Assembly: GCF_000716595.1 (NCBI RefSeq) | Contig: NZ_JNXC01000011.1 | Span: 104,981 to 168,980, forward strand | From: Saccharothrix sp. NRRL B-16314 | GTDB taxonomy: Bacteria; Actinomycetota; Actinomycetes; Mycobacteriales; Pseudonocardiaceae | Reading direction: 5' to 3' | DNA: 64,000 nucleotides | In this document: piece by piece, positions 17,167 through 25,604 of the stretch | Numbering within the stretch: position 1 is the first letter of the stretch | Layout: each line of letters starts with the position of its first letter | Position numbers and translations under genes: made by a program | The notes under the pieces: generated by a model | Databases searched by the model: none | What the model was told of the DNA's origin: nothing | What the model saw: the letters and a program-made list of their open reading frames with translations, nothing else

Positions 17167-19083
17167 TCACTCCTCGTGGGGCACGACGACGGCCAGGGGT
17201 TGGTCCAGCGCGACCTGTTGGCCCGCCTGGACCCGCACTTCGGTGAGCACGCCGGCCACGGGTGCCGTGACGGTGTGCTCCATCTTCATCGCTTCGACCA
17301 CGAACAACGGCTGGCCGGCGGTCACGTGCTCGCCTTGGGCGGCGCGCACCACCAGCACCGTGCCGGGCATCGGGCTGGTCACCGGCCCACCGCTGCCCGC
17401 CGCCGACGACGACTCGACCTCCGACGGCAGGGTCTCGGTCAGCGCCCACGCCCGCCCGTCCGCGCCGAGCCACAGCACGTTGCCCTCTCGGGCCATCGCA
17501 TACCGCCGACCGCCGACGGTCAGCGATGCACCGTCGACAGAAGCCTTGAGGCGCAACGGTTCTTTGTCCGCGATCGACACCTCGTCACCGCGCACGCGGA
17601 CCTCGACGCCGTCGATCAGCCACTTGGTCCACGCGTGCTCGCCCACCCGCCAGCCGCCGGACTTCTCCCACGGGTCGTCACCGCGCACCGCGAGCTGCCG
17701 CTCCAACGCCGCCGCCGCCAACACCTCGTCCGGCACGTCGTGGCGCACCAGCGACTCCAGCTTGCGCTCCACCAGCCCGGTGTCCAGCGCGCCCGCCCTA
17801 ACGTCCGGATCGGCCAGCAGCGCCCGCAGGAACGGGATGTTCGTCGTCACGCCGAGCACGACCATCCGCCCCAGGGCGGAGTCCAACCGGCGCAACGCCT
17901 CCTCGCGCGACGACCCGTGCGCGATCACCTTGGCCAGCATCGGGTCGTAGTCGCTGCCGACCGCCAACCCGACCGCCAGCGCCGAGTCCACCCGCACGTC
18001 CGACGGCTCGTGCAGCGCCAGCACCGTGCCACCGGTCGGCAGGAACCCGCGCGCCGGGTCCTCGGCGTAGACCCGGGCCTCCACGGCGTGCCTCGTCAGC
18101 TCCACGTCGTCGAGCCCGAGGTGTTCACCGGACGCCACCCGCAGCTGCCACTCGACCAGGTCCACGCCCGTCGCGAGCTCGGTGACGGGGTGCTCGACCT
18201 GGAGCCGGGTGTTCATCTCCATGAAGAAGTAGTCGCCGGACGCGCCGTCCACGATGAACTCGACGGTGCCCGCGCCGACGTACCCGACGGCCTTCGCCGC
18301 CTCGACCGCCGCCGTGCCCATGGCGTCCCGCATCTCCGGCGAGACGAGCGGTGACGGCGCCTCTTCGATGATCTTCTGGTGCCGCCGCTGGAGGCTGCAC
18401 TCACGCTCGCCGAGGTGCACCGCGCGGCCGTGCGCGTCGGCCATCACCTGGATCTCGATGTGCCGCGGGTTGCCGATGAACCGCTCGATCAGCAGCGCGT
18501 CGTCGCCGAACGACCCGCGCGCCTCCCGCCGGGCCGACTCGATGGCGTCCCGCAGGCCGTCGCCGGACTCCACCAGCCGCATGCCCTTGCCGCCACCGCC
18601 GGCGGACGGCTTCAGCAGCACCGGGAACCCGATCTCGTCGGCGGCGGCCACCAGGTCGTCGTCGGTCATCCCGACCTCGGTCCGCCCCGGCACCACCGGC
18701 ACACCGGCCGCCGCGACGGTCAGCTTGGCCCGGATCTTGTCGCCCATGGCCTCGATCGCCTCGGCGGGCGGGCCGATGAACACCAGCCCCGCCTTGTCGC
18801 ACGCCCGCGCGAACTCGGCGTTCTCCGCGAGGAACCCGTACCCCGGGTGCACGGCCTGCGCGCCGCTCGACACCGCGGCCTCGATGATCCGCTCGATCGA
18901 CAGGTAGCTCTCCCGCGCCGACGCGGGCCCGATCCGCACCGCCACGTCCGCCTGCCGCACGTGCAGCGCGTCGACGTCCGCGTCGCTGTAGACGGCGACC
19001 GACCTGATCCCGAACCGGCGCAGCGCGCGGATCACCCGCACCGCGATCTCACCGCGGTTCGCCACCAGCACGCTGTCGAACAT
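17167..19083 (-). CDS. accA1: acyl-CoA carboxylase alpha subunit (biotin carboxylase-BCCP), methylcrotonyl-CoA type
   Basis: About 638 residues: a biotin carboxylase N-terminal domain ([22 protein letters not shown]), ATP-grasp ([33 protein letters not shown]), biotin carboxylase C-domain, a linker domain, and a C-terminal biotin carrier domain with [17 protein letters not shown], whose Lys is biotinylated. With the beta subunit it carboxylates 3-methylcrotonyl-CoA in leucine breakdown, judging by synteny with mycobacterial accD1-accA1. I chose the ATG at 19083 for its conserved N-terminus; an ATG at 19113, five bases after the beta-subunit stop, would add [10 protein letters not shown]. Confidence 0.94.
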   Translation of the reverse strand: MFDSVLVANRGEIAVRVIRALRRFGIRSVAVYSDADVDALHVRQADVAVRIGPASARESYLSIERIIEAAVSSGAQAVHPGYGFLAENAEFARACDKAGLVFIGPPAEAIEAMGDKIRAKLTVAAAGVPVVPGRTEVGMTDDDLVAAADEIGFPVLLKPSAGGGGKGMRLVESGDGLRDAIESARREARGSFGDDALLIERFIGNPRHIEIQVMADAHGRAVHLGERECSLQRRHQKIIEEAPSPLVSPEMRDAMGTAAVEAAKAVGYVGAGTVEFIVDGASGDYFFMEMNTRLQVEHPVTELATGVDLVEWQLRVASGEHLGLDDVELTRHAVEARVYAEDPARGFLPTGGTVLALHEPSDVRVDSALAVGLAVGSDYDPMLAKVIAHGSSREEALRRLDSALGRMVVLGVTTNIPFLRALLADPDVRAGALDTGLVERKLESLVRHDVPDEVLAAAALERQLAVRGDDPWEKSGGWRVGEHAWTKWLIDGVEVRVRGDEVSIADKEPLRLKASVDGASLTVGGRRYAMAREGNVLWLGADGRAWALTETLPSEVESSSAAGSGGPVTSPMPGTVLVVRAAQGEHVTAGQPLFVVEAMKMEHTVTAPVAGVLTEVRVQAGQQVALDQPLAVVVPHEE

Positions 19084-19118
19084 CCCCTGGCGGGTACCTT
19101 CCTGGCGGGACATCGCAC

Positions 19119-20723
19119 TCACATCCGGAAGACGCCGTAGGAAACCGGCTCGATCGGGGCGTTGGCCGCCGTGGACAGGGACAAGCCGAGCACCATGCGC
19201 GTGTCGAGCGGGTCGATCACGCCGTCGTCCCACAGCCGGGCCGTGGAGTAGTACGGGTTGCCCTGGTCCTCGTACTGCTGCCGGATCGGGGCCTTGAACG
19301 CCTCTTCGTCCTCGGCGGACCACGCGTCGCCGAGCTGGTCGCGCCGCACCGTCGCCAGCACCGAAGCGGCCTGCTCACCGCCCATCACCGAGATCCGCGC
19401 GTTGGGCCACATCCACAGGAACCGGGGCGAGTACGCCCGCCCGCACATCGAGTAGTTGCCCGCGCCGAACGACCCGCCGATGACCACGGTGAACTTCGGC
19501 ACCCGCGCGCACGCCACCGCCGTCACCATCTTCGCGCCGTGCTTGGCGATGCCCGCCGCCTCGTACTCCCGGCCCACCATGAACCCGCTGATGTTCTGCA
19601 GGAACACCAGCGGCACGCTGCGCTGGTCGCACAGCTGGATGAAGTGCGCGCCCTTCAACGCCGACTCGCCGAACAGCACGCCGTTGTTGGCGACGATGCC
19701 GACCGGGTGGCCGTGGATGCGGGCGAACCCCGTGACCAGCGTCGTGCCGTACTCCTTCTTGAACTCCTGGAACCGGCTGCCGTCCACGATCCGCGCGATC
19801 ACCTCGCGCACGTCGTACGGCGTGCGGCTGTCGGTCGGCACCACCCCGTACAGCTCGGCCGTGTCGACGGCGGGCTCGACGGACGGCTCGACCTGCCACG
19901 GCCGCGGCGCGCGGGGGCCGAGCGTGCTGACGATCGAGCGGACGATCCGCAGCGCGTGCGCGTCGTCCTCCGCCAGGTGGTCGGTGACGCCGGACGTGCG
20001 CGAGTGCAGCTCGCCGCCGCCCAGCTCCTCCGCCGTGACGACCTCGCCGGTCGCGGCCTTCACCAGCGGCGGGCCGCCGAGGAAGATCGTGCCCTGGCCG
20101 CGCACGATGACCGCTTCGTCCGACATCGCGGGCACGTACGCGCCGCCCGCCGTGCACGATCCGAGCACGGCGGCGATCTGCGGGATGCCCCGGCTGGACA
20201 TGGTGGCCTGGTTGAAGAAGATCCGGCCGAAGTGCTCGCGGTCCGGGAACACCTCGTCCTGCCTGGGCAGGAACGCGCCGCCGGAGTCGACCAGGTAGAC
20301 GCACGGCAGGTTGTTCTGCAACGCCACCTCTTGGGCGCGCAGGTGCTTCTTGACCGTCATCGGGTAGTACGTGCCGCCCTTGACGGTGGCGTCGTTGGCG
20401 ACGACGACGACCTCGCGGCCGGAGACGCGGCCGACGCCCGTGATGACGCCCGCGGCGGGCGCTTCGTCGCCGTACATGCCGTCGGCGGCGAGCGGCGAGA
20501 GTTCGAGGAACGGCGAACCGGGGTCGAGCAGCGTGTCCACCCGGTCGCGGGGCAGCAGCTTGCCGCGCTCGACGTGCCGGGTACGCGCCTTCTCCGGACC
20601 GCCGAGAGCGGCGGTGCCGAGCTTGGCGCGCAGGTCGTGCACGAGCCGGGTGTGGTCGTCGTGGTAGCGCCGGAAGGCGTCGGCCGACTTGTCGGCCGTG
20701 CTGCGCAGCACCGGGGCGTCCAT
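19119..20723 (-). CDS. accD1: acyl-CoA carboxylase beta subunit (carboxyltransferase), methylcrotonyl-CoA type
   Basis: A 534-residue carboxyltransferase with GAGGAG six bases before its ATG. Family landmarks include [76 protein letters not shown] and the C-terminal half with [26 protein letters not shown] and [37 protein letters not shown]. These are typical of methylcrotonyl-CoA carboxylase beta, more than propionyl/acetyl-CoA types. It is the first gene of the carboxylase operon, and two 16-bp operator-like palindromes lie 14-55 bases upstream, so repression by a TetR protein is likely. Confidence 0.95.
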   Translation of the reverse strand: MDAPVLRSTADKSADAFRRYHDDHTRLVHDLRAKLGTAALGGPEKARTRHVERGKLLPRDRVDTLLDPGSPFLELSPLAADGMYGDEAPAAGVITGVGRVSGREVVVVANDATVKGGTYYPMTVKKHLRAQEVALQNNLPCVYLVDSGGAFLPRQDEVFPDREHFGRIFFNQATMSSRGIPQIAAVLGSCTAGGAYVPAMSDEAVIVRGQGTIFLGGPPLVKAATGEVVTAEELGGGELHSRTSGVTDHLAEDDAHALRIVRSIVSTLGPRAPRPWQVEPSVEPAVDTAELYGVVPTDSRTPYDVREVIARIVDGSRFQEFKKEYGTTLVTGFARIHGHPVGIVANNGVLFGESALKGAHFIQLCDQRSVPLVFLQNISGFMVGREYEAAGIAKHGAKMVTAVACARVPKFTVVIGGSFGAGNYSMCGRAYSPRFLWMWPNARISVMGGEQAASVLATVRRDQLGDAWSAEDEEAFKAPIRQQYEDQGNPYYSTARLWDDGVIDPLDTRMVLGLSLSTAANAPIEPVSYGVFRM

Positions 20724-20736
20724 CGGGCTCCTCGCG

Positions 20737-20752
20737 GTTAGCAGTCGTTAAC
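20737..20752. promoter_or_regulatory. operator O1, GTTAGC-N4-GTTAAC type
   Basis: GTTAGCAGTCGTTAAC, an imperfect inverted repeat 14 bases upstream of the carboxylase beta start codon. It is one of two copies 26 bp apart. A third, similar site lies in front of the TetR gene at 21775-21790. Confidence 0.7.
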
Positions 20753-20762
20753 CCGAGGAGAT

Positions 20763-20778
20763 GTTAGCGCTTGTTAAC
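20763..20778. promoter_or_regulatory. operator O2, GTTAGC-N4-GTTAAC type
   Basis: GTTAGCGCTTGTTAAC, matching O1 at all six positions of both arms and differing only at the four central bases (one shared). Its centre is 26 bp from that of O1, so two repressor dimers could sit on neighbouring helical faces of the carboxylase operon promoter. Confidence 0.7.
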
Positions 20779-20791
20779 GCCGGCTCACAAG

Positions 20792-20823
20792 CCGGAGGGG
20801 GCCGCGGGTGCGGCCCCCTCCGG
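20792..20823 (-). terminator. strong GC-rich terminator hairpin of the esterase gene
   Basis: A perfect 14-bp stem (20792-20805 with 20810-20823) with a GGGT tetraloop, 21 bases beyond the stop of the SGNH esterase gene. It insulates that gene from the carboxylase operon promoter read in the same direction. Confidence 0.85.
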
Positions 20824-20844
20824 GTCACGTCGAACCTGCGGGGC

Positions 20845-21633
20845 TCAGCCCGTGACGGCGTTGAGCTGCGGCAGGTAGCCGAGGCGCTGGCCGTTGCGGT
20901 TCGGGTGGTAGGACTCCTCCACCGGCCAGGACAGGCTGTTCAGCCACCAGTCCGACGAGCAGATCTCGTGCCCGGTGAACGCGCCGCGCAGGTCCCGGTA
21001 GGAGAACGCCTTGGCGCCCGCCCGTGCGGAGATGACCTGGTGCAGCGTGTCGGAGGCCGAGTTGATGGCCGAGCGCTTGGTGTCGCTCAGGCCGACCGAG
21101 CAGCTGCCCGGCACCTTGTACAGGCGCGGGTAGCCGAGCACGACGACCTGGGCGGACGGCGCGCGGCTGCGGATCTGGGTGTAGACGTTGTCGAGCAGGC
21201 CCGGCAGGGTGTTCGTGGCGTAGGCCTTCGCCTGGTTGACCCGGTTGACGCAGGTCGAGTCGGAGCCGAAGGTGCAGGTGGTGATCACGTCGGTGAACCC
21301 GGCGTCGTTCCCACCGATCGAGATGCTGACCAGGGACGTCGACGAGGTCAGCGAGGCGACCTGGTTGTTGAGCACGTCACCGGTCCGCGCGCCGGAGCAG
21401 GCGACGAACTTGAACGACGCCGGCGCGTGCGACGCGGCCCAGAGGGCCGGGTAGCTGTACGGGCTGCGTTTGCAGCCACCGGAGTCGCCGTAGTACGAGC
21501 CGGTGCCCGTTCCGGACGAGTAGGAGTCGCCGAGCGCGACGTAGTTGGCGCCGGCGGCTTCGGCGGGCACGACGAGTGCGAGCGAAGCGGCTAACGCCAG
21601 CGCGGCGGTGGACAAGATTCGGACAAGGCGCAT
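20845..21633 (-). CDS. secreted SGNH/GDSL esterase
   Basis: A 262-residue secreted protein. The ATG at 21633 has GGGAGG six bases upstream and starts a Sec signal peptide (MRLVRILSTAALALAASLALVVPAEA, cleavage near AEA-AGA). SGNH block I is VALGDSYSSG with the nucleophile Ser, block III is ISIGGNDAGF with Gly and Asn, and block V is ESYHPNRNG with the catalytic His. It resembles the Streptomyces scabies-type esterase/lipases. Six cysteines (CKR, ACSG, TTCTFG, TCVN, SCSV, EICSS) suggest three disulfides. It probably hydrolyses extracellular lipid or acetyl esters. A TTACC-type palindrome lies about 60 bp upstream. Confidence 0.93.
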   Translation of the reverse strand: MRLVRILSTAALALAASLALVVPAEAAGANYVALGDSYSSGTGTGSYYGDSGGCKRSPYSYPALWAASHAPASFKFVACSGARTGDVLNNQVASLTSSTSLVSISIGGNDAGFTDVITTCTFGSDSTCVNRVNQAKAYATNTLPGLLDNVYTQIRSRAPSAQVVVLGYPRLYKVPGSCSVGLSDTKRSAINSASDTLHQVISARAGAKAFSYRDLRGAFTGHEICSSDWWLNSLSWPVEESYHPNRNGQRLGYLPQLNAVTG

Positions 21634-21684
21634 CGGAGCCTCCCGGAGGGAAACAACGCAGGGTGATGCGGAACACGTCAAGTG

Positions 21685-21698
21685 TTACCAGCAGGTAA
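21685..21698. promoter_or_regulatory. operator-like palindrome TTACCAGCAGGTAA
   Basis: A perfect dyad with TTACC/GGTAA arms around AGCA, 52 bases upstream of the esterase start codon. It matches the site at 13413-13426 at 11 of 14 positions. It differs from the GTTAAC-type sites nearby, so a second regulator is probably involved. Confidence 0.5.
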
Positions 21699-21774
21699 GG
21701 TGGATTAAGAAGAGTGGGTCAAGAGTTAACTACGTGTTCTGCGGTCCGGTTGGTGATCTTCCGCCGGCCATGAG

Positions 21775-21790
21775 GTTAACGGCCGTTTAC
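21775..21790. promoter_or_regulatory. GTTAAC-N4-GTTTAC operator upstream of the TetR gene
   Basis: GTTAACGGCCGTTTAC lies 23 bases upstream of the TetR start codon and follows the layout of the two sites before the carboxylase operon. It suggests autoregulation and a shared regulon. A half-site GTTAAC also occurs at 21725. Confidence 0.6.
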
Positions 21791-21813
21791 GTGCGCCGGG
21801 CGTGCCGTTTAAG

Positions 21814-22398
21814 ATGAGCGGCGTGCCAGCCGAGACAGCGAAGCAGAACCGCCGGGACCAGATCCTGGCCGCCGCCGCCGAGCTGTTCGCGAGGCACGGC
21901 TTCCACGGCGTCGGAATCGACGACATCGGTGCTGCGGTGGGGATTTCCGGGCCGGCGCTGTACCGGCACTTCCGCAGCAAGGACGCGATGCTGGGCGAGA
22001 TGTTGACGTCCATCAGCGAACGGCTGCTGGAAGGCGGGCAGGCCAGGGTCGCCGAGTCCGGTGGGCCGGAGCACGCACTTCGGGAACTGATCCGGTGGCA
22101 CGTCGATTTCGCCCTGGACGACCCCGCGTTGATCACCGTGCAGATTCGCAACCTGGCCAACCTGACCGACCCGGACCGGCGGCGGGTGCGTGCGCTCCAA
22201 CGCCGTTACGTCGAGGTGTGGGTGGAGATGATCCGCAAGACGTCTCCGGAGGTCGACGAACCAACCGCCCGCGCCGCCGCGCACGCCGTCTTCGGGTTGA
22301 TCAACTCGACCCCGCACAGCGCCCACCTGGACCGCGATCAGATGGCCGCGCTGCTCTCGCAGATGGCCTTGGCGTCCCTGTCCGGCGCACTCCCGTAG
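21814..22398 (+). CDS. TetR-family regulator, candidate repressor of the carboxylase operon
   Basis: A 194-residue TetR protein. Residues 10-60 form the DNA-binding domain (RRDQILAAAAELFARHGFHGVGIDDIGAAVGISGPALYRHFRSKDAML), followed by an all-helical ligand domain. Next to an accD1-accA1-fadE19 operon, mycobacteria carry the TetR repressor BkaR (Rv2506), and this gene occupies a comparable place across the esterase gene. Similar palindromes at its own promoter and at the carboxylase promoter support that role. The start is uncertain: ATG at 21814 is used, while GTG at 21823 or 21802 are possible and none has a strong ribosome binding site. The stop lies inside a CACTCCCGTAG repeat. Confidence 0.88.
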   Translation: MSGVPAETAKQNRRDQILAAAAELFARHGFHGVGIDDIGAAVGISGPALYRHFRSKDAMLGEMLTSISERLLEGGQARVAESGGPEHALRELIRWHVDFALDDPALITVQIRNLANLTDPDRRRVRALQRRYVEVWVEMIRKTSPEVDEPTARAAAHAVFGLINSTPHSAHLDRDQMAALLSQMALASLSGALP

Positions 22399-22477
22399 CC
22401 CCTCCGCAGCACGCCCCGGCGCGCTCCCGTAGTCGGCCCAGCCCACTCCCGCAGGCCGACCCAGCCCACTCCCGTAG
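22388..22477. repeat. CACTCCCGTAG near-tandem repeat, four copies
   Basis: CACTCCCGTAG or one-base variants occur at 22388-22398, 22422-22432, 22444-22454 and 22467-22477. The last three are spaced 22-23 bp and share CCGACCCAGCC-like flanks. The first copy contains the TetR stop codon. The block abuts the 22-bp array at 22498. Confidence 0.75.
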
Positions 22478-22497
22478 TCCGAATGCCCGAACCTCGC

Positions 22498-22563
22498 GTT
22501 CCGAGCGTTGAATTCAGGGGTTCCGAACGTAGGACACACGCGTTCTGAACGTAGGACTCGCGT
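22498..22563 (+). repeat. 22-bp-period tandem array, copy 3 (3 units)
   Basis: Three 22-bp units start at 22498, 22520 and 22542: one TTGAA sub-type unit, then two TAGGA sub-type units, the same order as in the arrays at 7.3 and 10.6 kb. Unlike those, this array lies between two co-oriented genes and ends 14 bases before the ATG of the phospholipase/acyltransferase fusion. Confidence 0.93.
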
Positions 22564-22577
22564 AACCTCGGCTGCCG

Positions 22578-24743
22578 ATGAGTGACGTCGCGGTGAACAA
22601 AGCCGGAGGGTGGCCGGGGCTCCGGTTGCTCGCCCGCCTGCCCGTCTGGTTCAAGTTCCCGCTGGTCGCCGTGGCCGTGTTCGTGTGCGGGGTGATCGCG
22701 TCCCGCCCGGCGGGAGCGACCGACACGACCCCGCTGACCGGCGACATCGCCACCGCGGCCCGAGCGGTCGAGGTGATGGCGAACCCCACCGGCGGCAACC
22801 CGCTCACCGCGTTCCCGCTCGACTTCAACCGGGTGGCGAACCGCCGCCCGGTGCTGGTCACCGCCCCCGACGGCACCACCCGCGCGGTCGACCCGAACGG
22901 CGGGTGCTCCGGTCCCGCGGGCGACACCGAGTGGGATTTCGGCACCGGCTGCAAGGCGCACGACCTCGGCTACGACCTCCTCCGCTACGCCGAGCAGAAG
23001 GGCCGCCCGCTCGGCCAGGACGCCCGCAAGGCCCTGGACACCCGCCTCGCCCGGGACATGCACGCCCAGTGCGACGCCAACCCGCGCGGCCACGCCACCC
23101 GGTGCCACGCCACCGCGCAGCTCTACGCCGCCGGCCTGGGGTTCAACTCCTGGCGGCAGCGCTGGGGCCCGCCCGGCCACGAACCGGTCCTCGCCTGGGG
23201 CTTCGGCAGCGCCGTCGTCGTCTTCCTGCTGCTCGCCCGCCTACCCCGCCGACCGGAACGCGATCGGGAACGGGAACAAGAACGCGAACCCGCGCCGCGA
23301 CCACGCGTGACGAACGACCGCTACGCCACGTTCCTGCGGCTGGGCGCGCTGGGCCTGGTGATCATCAGCCAGTCCGTGCTCACCGTGCTGCACTGGGCGG
23401 GCGTGAGCGCGAACTGGCTGTGGCTGCTCACCTGGGCCCTGCAAGCCATCCCGGTCTTCTACTTCGCGGGCGGCCACGCGAACCTCACCAGCTGGCACGC
23501 CGTGCAGGCCGACCACGGTGGCTACGGCCGCTACCTGTCCGCCCGCATCTCCTGGCTGCTCCGCCCGGTGCTCGCGTTCGTGCTGGCCTGGCTGGTCCTC
23601 CCGCTGCCCCTCGAACTGCTCGACGTGGACAAGTCGAGGGTGGAGATGTTCGGCAGGCTGATCGCCCACCCGCTGTGGTTCCTCGGCCTCTACCTGGTCG
23701 CGGTCGCCGCCACCCCGGTCATGGCCTGGCTGCACCGCAACGCCCGCCTGGTCACGCCGGTCGCCCTGGTCGTCGCGATGATCCTGGTCGACCTGGCCCG
23801 CATCGCCTTCCAGTGGCGCACCGGCGGGTACCTCAACCTGGTGCTGGGCGCGCTGCTGCTCCAGCAGCTCGGCTTCCACTACGCCGACGGCAGCCTGCAC
23901 CGGATCTCGCGCAAGGTGCTCACCGCCCTCGCCCTGACCGCCGTGCCCGCACTACTCGCGCTGATCACGTTCGGCGGCTACCCGCGCACGATGATGTCGC
24001 TGCCGGGTGAGGGCGGTTCGAACCTCAGCCCGCCCACCGTCTGCCTGCTGGTCCTCGGCCTGGCCCAGATCTGCCTGGTCCTGCTGCTCCGGCCGCGCGT
24101 CACGGCCTGGCTCGAAGGCCACCGCCAGTGGAGCGTGGTCGAGTTCGCCCGGACCACCCCGATGACCGTCTACCTCGGCTACCTCACCGTGCTGGCCACC
24201 GTGATCGGCCTGCTCGGCCTGCTCGACGCCCCCACCGCGTACGACTGGATCGCCGCCCGCCCACGCTGGCTGGCCGTCCTCGTGCTGCTCCTCCTGCCGG
24301 TCCTCCTGGCGTTCCACCGCTTCGAGCGCAACGCCGCGCCGATCCGCTGCCACACCCGCGAGACCCACCGCACCCGGCTCGCCGTCACCCTCGGCGCGGG
24401 TTACGGCGCGCTGGGCGTCCTCGGCTTCGTCGTCACCGGTTTCGCGGGCGCGGGCGGCACCCTGGTCGTGTTCAAGGTCGACCCGCTGCATAACCTGATC
24501 CACCTGCTGCTCGCCTGGTACCTCCTGCACTCCGCCCGCGCCGGCACCTGCCACGACCGCCGGCCCTGGCTGCTCACCGCGCTGGCCTGCGTGCCGCCGC
24601 TGCTGGTCCTGGAGCCGACGGCCGCGATGGTCGCCCTGCACGGCGCGACGATCGTGGCCGCCCTGCTCGCGGCGATACCGAAGCAGGACCAGGCACGCAC
24701 CGCCGAACACGGGCAGCCACGTCCCGCGCTCCAACACCCATAG
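22578..24743 (+). CDS. phospholipase A2 - acyltransferase-3 - DUF4383 membrane fusion protein
   Basis: A 721-residue protein combining three domains. An N-terminal membrane anchor (about 27-48) precedes a prokaryotic phospholipase A2 domain (about 50-205) with GCSGPAGDTEWDFGTGCKAHD, LGYD, containing the C-x2-HD-x-GY catalytic His-Asp pair. After another transmembrane helix and a charged linker (RPERDREREQEREPAPRPR) comes a ten-helix acyltransferase-3-like domain (about 250-565) that keeps the Arg and His of the first helix (FLRLGALG, LHWAG) and has the GGSNLSPP loop. The last 150 residues match DUF4383 (VVFKVDPLHNLIHLLLAWYLL). Cleaving a phospholipid and moving an acyl group at the membrane is plausible but untested. 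No Shine-Dalgarno is evident before the ATG. Confidence 0.85.
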   Translation: MSDVAVNKAGGWPGLRLLARLPVWFKFPLVAVAVFVCGVIASRPAGATDTTPLTGDIATAARAVEVMANPTGGNPLTAFPLDFNRVANRRPVLVTAPDGTTRAVDPNGGCSGPAGDTEWDFGTGCKAHDLGYDLLRYAEQKGRPLGQDARKALDTRLARDMHAQCDANPRGHATRCHATAQLYAAGLGFNSWRQRWGPPGHEPVLAWGFGSAVVVFLLLARLPRRPERDREREQEREPAPRPRVTNDRYATFLRLGALGLVIISQSVLTVLHWAGVSANWLWLLTWALQAIPVFYFAGGHANLTSWHAVQADHGGYGRYLSARISWLLRPVLAFVLAWLVLPLPLELLDVDKSRVEMFGRLIAHPLWFLGLYLVAVAATPVMAWLHRNARLVTPVALVVAMILVDLARIAFQWRTGGYLNLVLGALLLQQLGFHYADGSLHRISRKVLTALALTAVPALLALITFGGYPRTMMSLPGEGGSNLSPPTVCLLVLGLAQICLVLLLRPRVTAWLEGHRQWSVVEFARTTPMTVYLGYLTVLATVIGLLGLLDAPTAYDWIAARPRWLAVLVLLLLPVLLAFHRFERNAAPIRCHTRETHRTRLAVTLGAGYGALGVLGFVVTGFAGAGGTLVVFKVDPLHNLIHLLLAWYLLHSARAGTCHDRRPWLLTALACVPPLLVLEPTAAMVALHGATIVAALLAAIPKQDQARTAEHGQPRPALQHP

Positions 24744-25604
24744 CGCGTCCGACGGCAGCGTGTGCAGACCGCGCAACGAGCCGAACACCGACCCCACCAA
24801 CGTCACCACCAGCAACGCGCTCTGGTGCACCAGGAAGATCGGCAGCGCACGGGCGTTCACCGCACGGGCCCGGAACGACGGCCGCAGCACCAGCACCAAC
24901 CCCACCTGAGCCAACGCCAACGCCAGCGCGGCGGCCGACGGCGGCGACAGGTTCGACTCCGCCGCTCCGGGCACCCCGACCGCGCTCACCGGGTAACCCG
25001 CGTGCAGCAACAACGCGAACGCCCCGGCGCCGACCACGAACAGCGCCACACCCCACGACCGCCGCTGCCCGCGTCGAGCGACGAGCACCCCGATCTGCCA
25101 CGGCGCCCACCACACCGCGACCACGTTCACCCACCCGACGTCCAACGCCACCAGGCACACCGCGTACACCACGCCCCACCACCCCAGCCGCAGCAGCAGG
25201 GGCGTGAACGCCGACAACACGACGTAAACGGCGAGGAACCACAACGGCGTGACGACGAGGTACCCGACGGTCCACACGGTCTGCTGCGGCAAGCCGCGCA
25301 AGGACAGTCCAAAGAGGACAGCGGCCCACGCGCCGAGCAGCACCGCCACCGGCAGCACGAGCTTCCGCGCCCGCAACCACCAAGGCGCGGCGGACCGCGC
25401 CGCACCGAACCCGCCGACGAAGAAGAACAGCCCCAGCGTCTGGAGCACCCAGCTGACCGGCGCGAGCTCGGGCATCCACCGCAACGGGCTGTCCACCACC
25501 AGCCCGTCACCGGTCAGCACGACGGCCGTCACCAGCCAGTGCCCCGACACCACCCCGACGACGGCGACCGCCCGCGTCGCGTCGATCACCGGATCGCGCG
25601 TCAC
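23952..25604 (-). CDS. acyltransferase-3 family membrane protein; ORF runs far into the opposing gene
   Basis: The first 312 residues are a ten-helix acyltransferase-3 protein: IDATRAVAVVGVVSGHWL carries the Arg and His of the active site, with GLFFFVGGFGAA, AAESNLSPPSAAA and LPIFLVHQSALL further on. This part ends near 24668. The frame then has no stop until 23952, adding about 240 low-complexity Gln/Gly/Arg-rich residues antisense to the phospholipase/acyltransferase gene. Either the protein truly has this tail, or the stop was lost by a frameshift or sequencing error. It starts with GTG overlapping the hydrolase stop (GTGA), so the two form an operon. The substrate is unknown; lipid or glycan O-acylation is typical of the family. 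Confidence 0.8.
   Translation of the reverse strand: MTRDPVIDATRAVAVVGVVSGHWLVTAVVLTGDGLVVDSPLRWMPELAPVSWVLQTLGLFFFVGGFGAARSAAPWWLRARKLVLPVAVLLGAWAAVLFGLSLRGLPQQTVWTVGYLVVTPLWFLAVYVVLSAFTPLLLRLGWWGVVYAVCLVALDVGWVNVVAVWWAPWQIGVLVARRGQRRSWGVALFVVGAGAFALLLHAGYPVSAVGVPGAAESNLSPPSAAALALALAQVGLVLVLRPSFRARAVNARALPIFLVHQSALLVVTLVGSVFGSLRGLHTLPSDALWVLERGTWLPVFGGACLVLLRYRREQGGHDRRAVQGDHRGRRLQDQQRRHAGQRGEQPGPAVVAGAGAGGVQEVPGEQQVDQVMQRVDLEHDQGAARARETGDDEAEDAQRAVTRAEGDGEPGAVGLAGVAADRRGVALEAVERQEDRQEEQHEDGQPAWAGGDPVVRGGGVEQAEQADHGGQHGEVAEVDGHRGGPGELDHAPLAVAFEPGRDARPEQQDQADLGQAEDQQADGGRAEVRTALTRQRHHRARVAAERDQRE

Noticed and set aside
16273..18354. 693-codon open frame on the plus strand
   Set aside because: Shadow of the acyl-CoA dehydrogenase and carboxylase alpha genes on the other strand.
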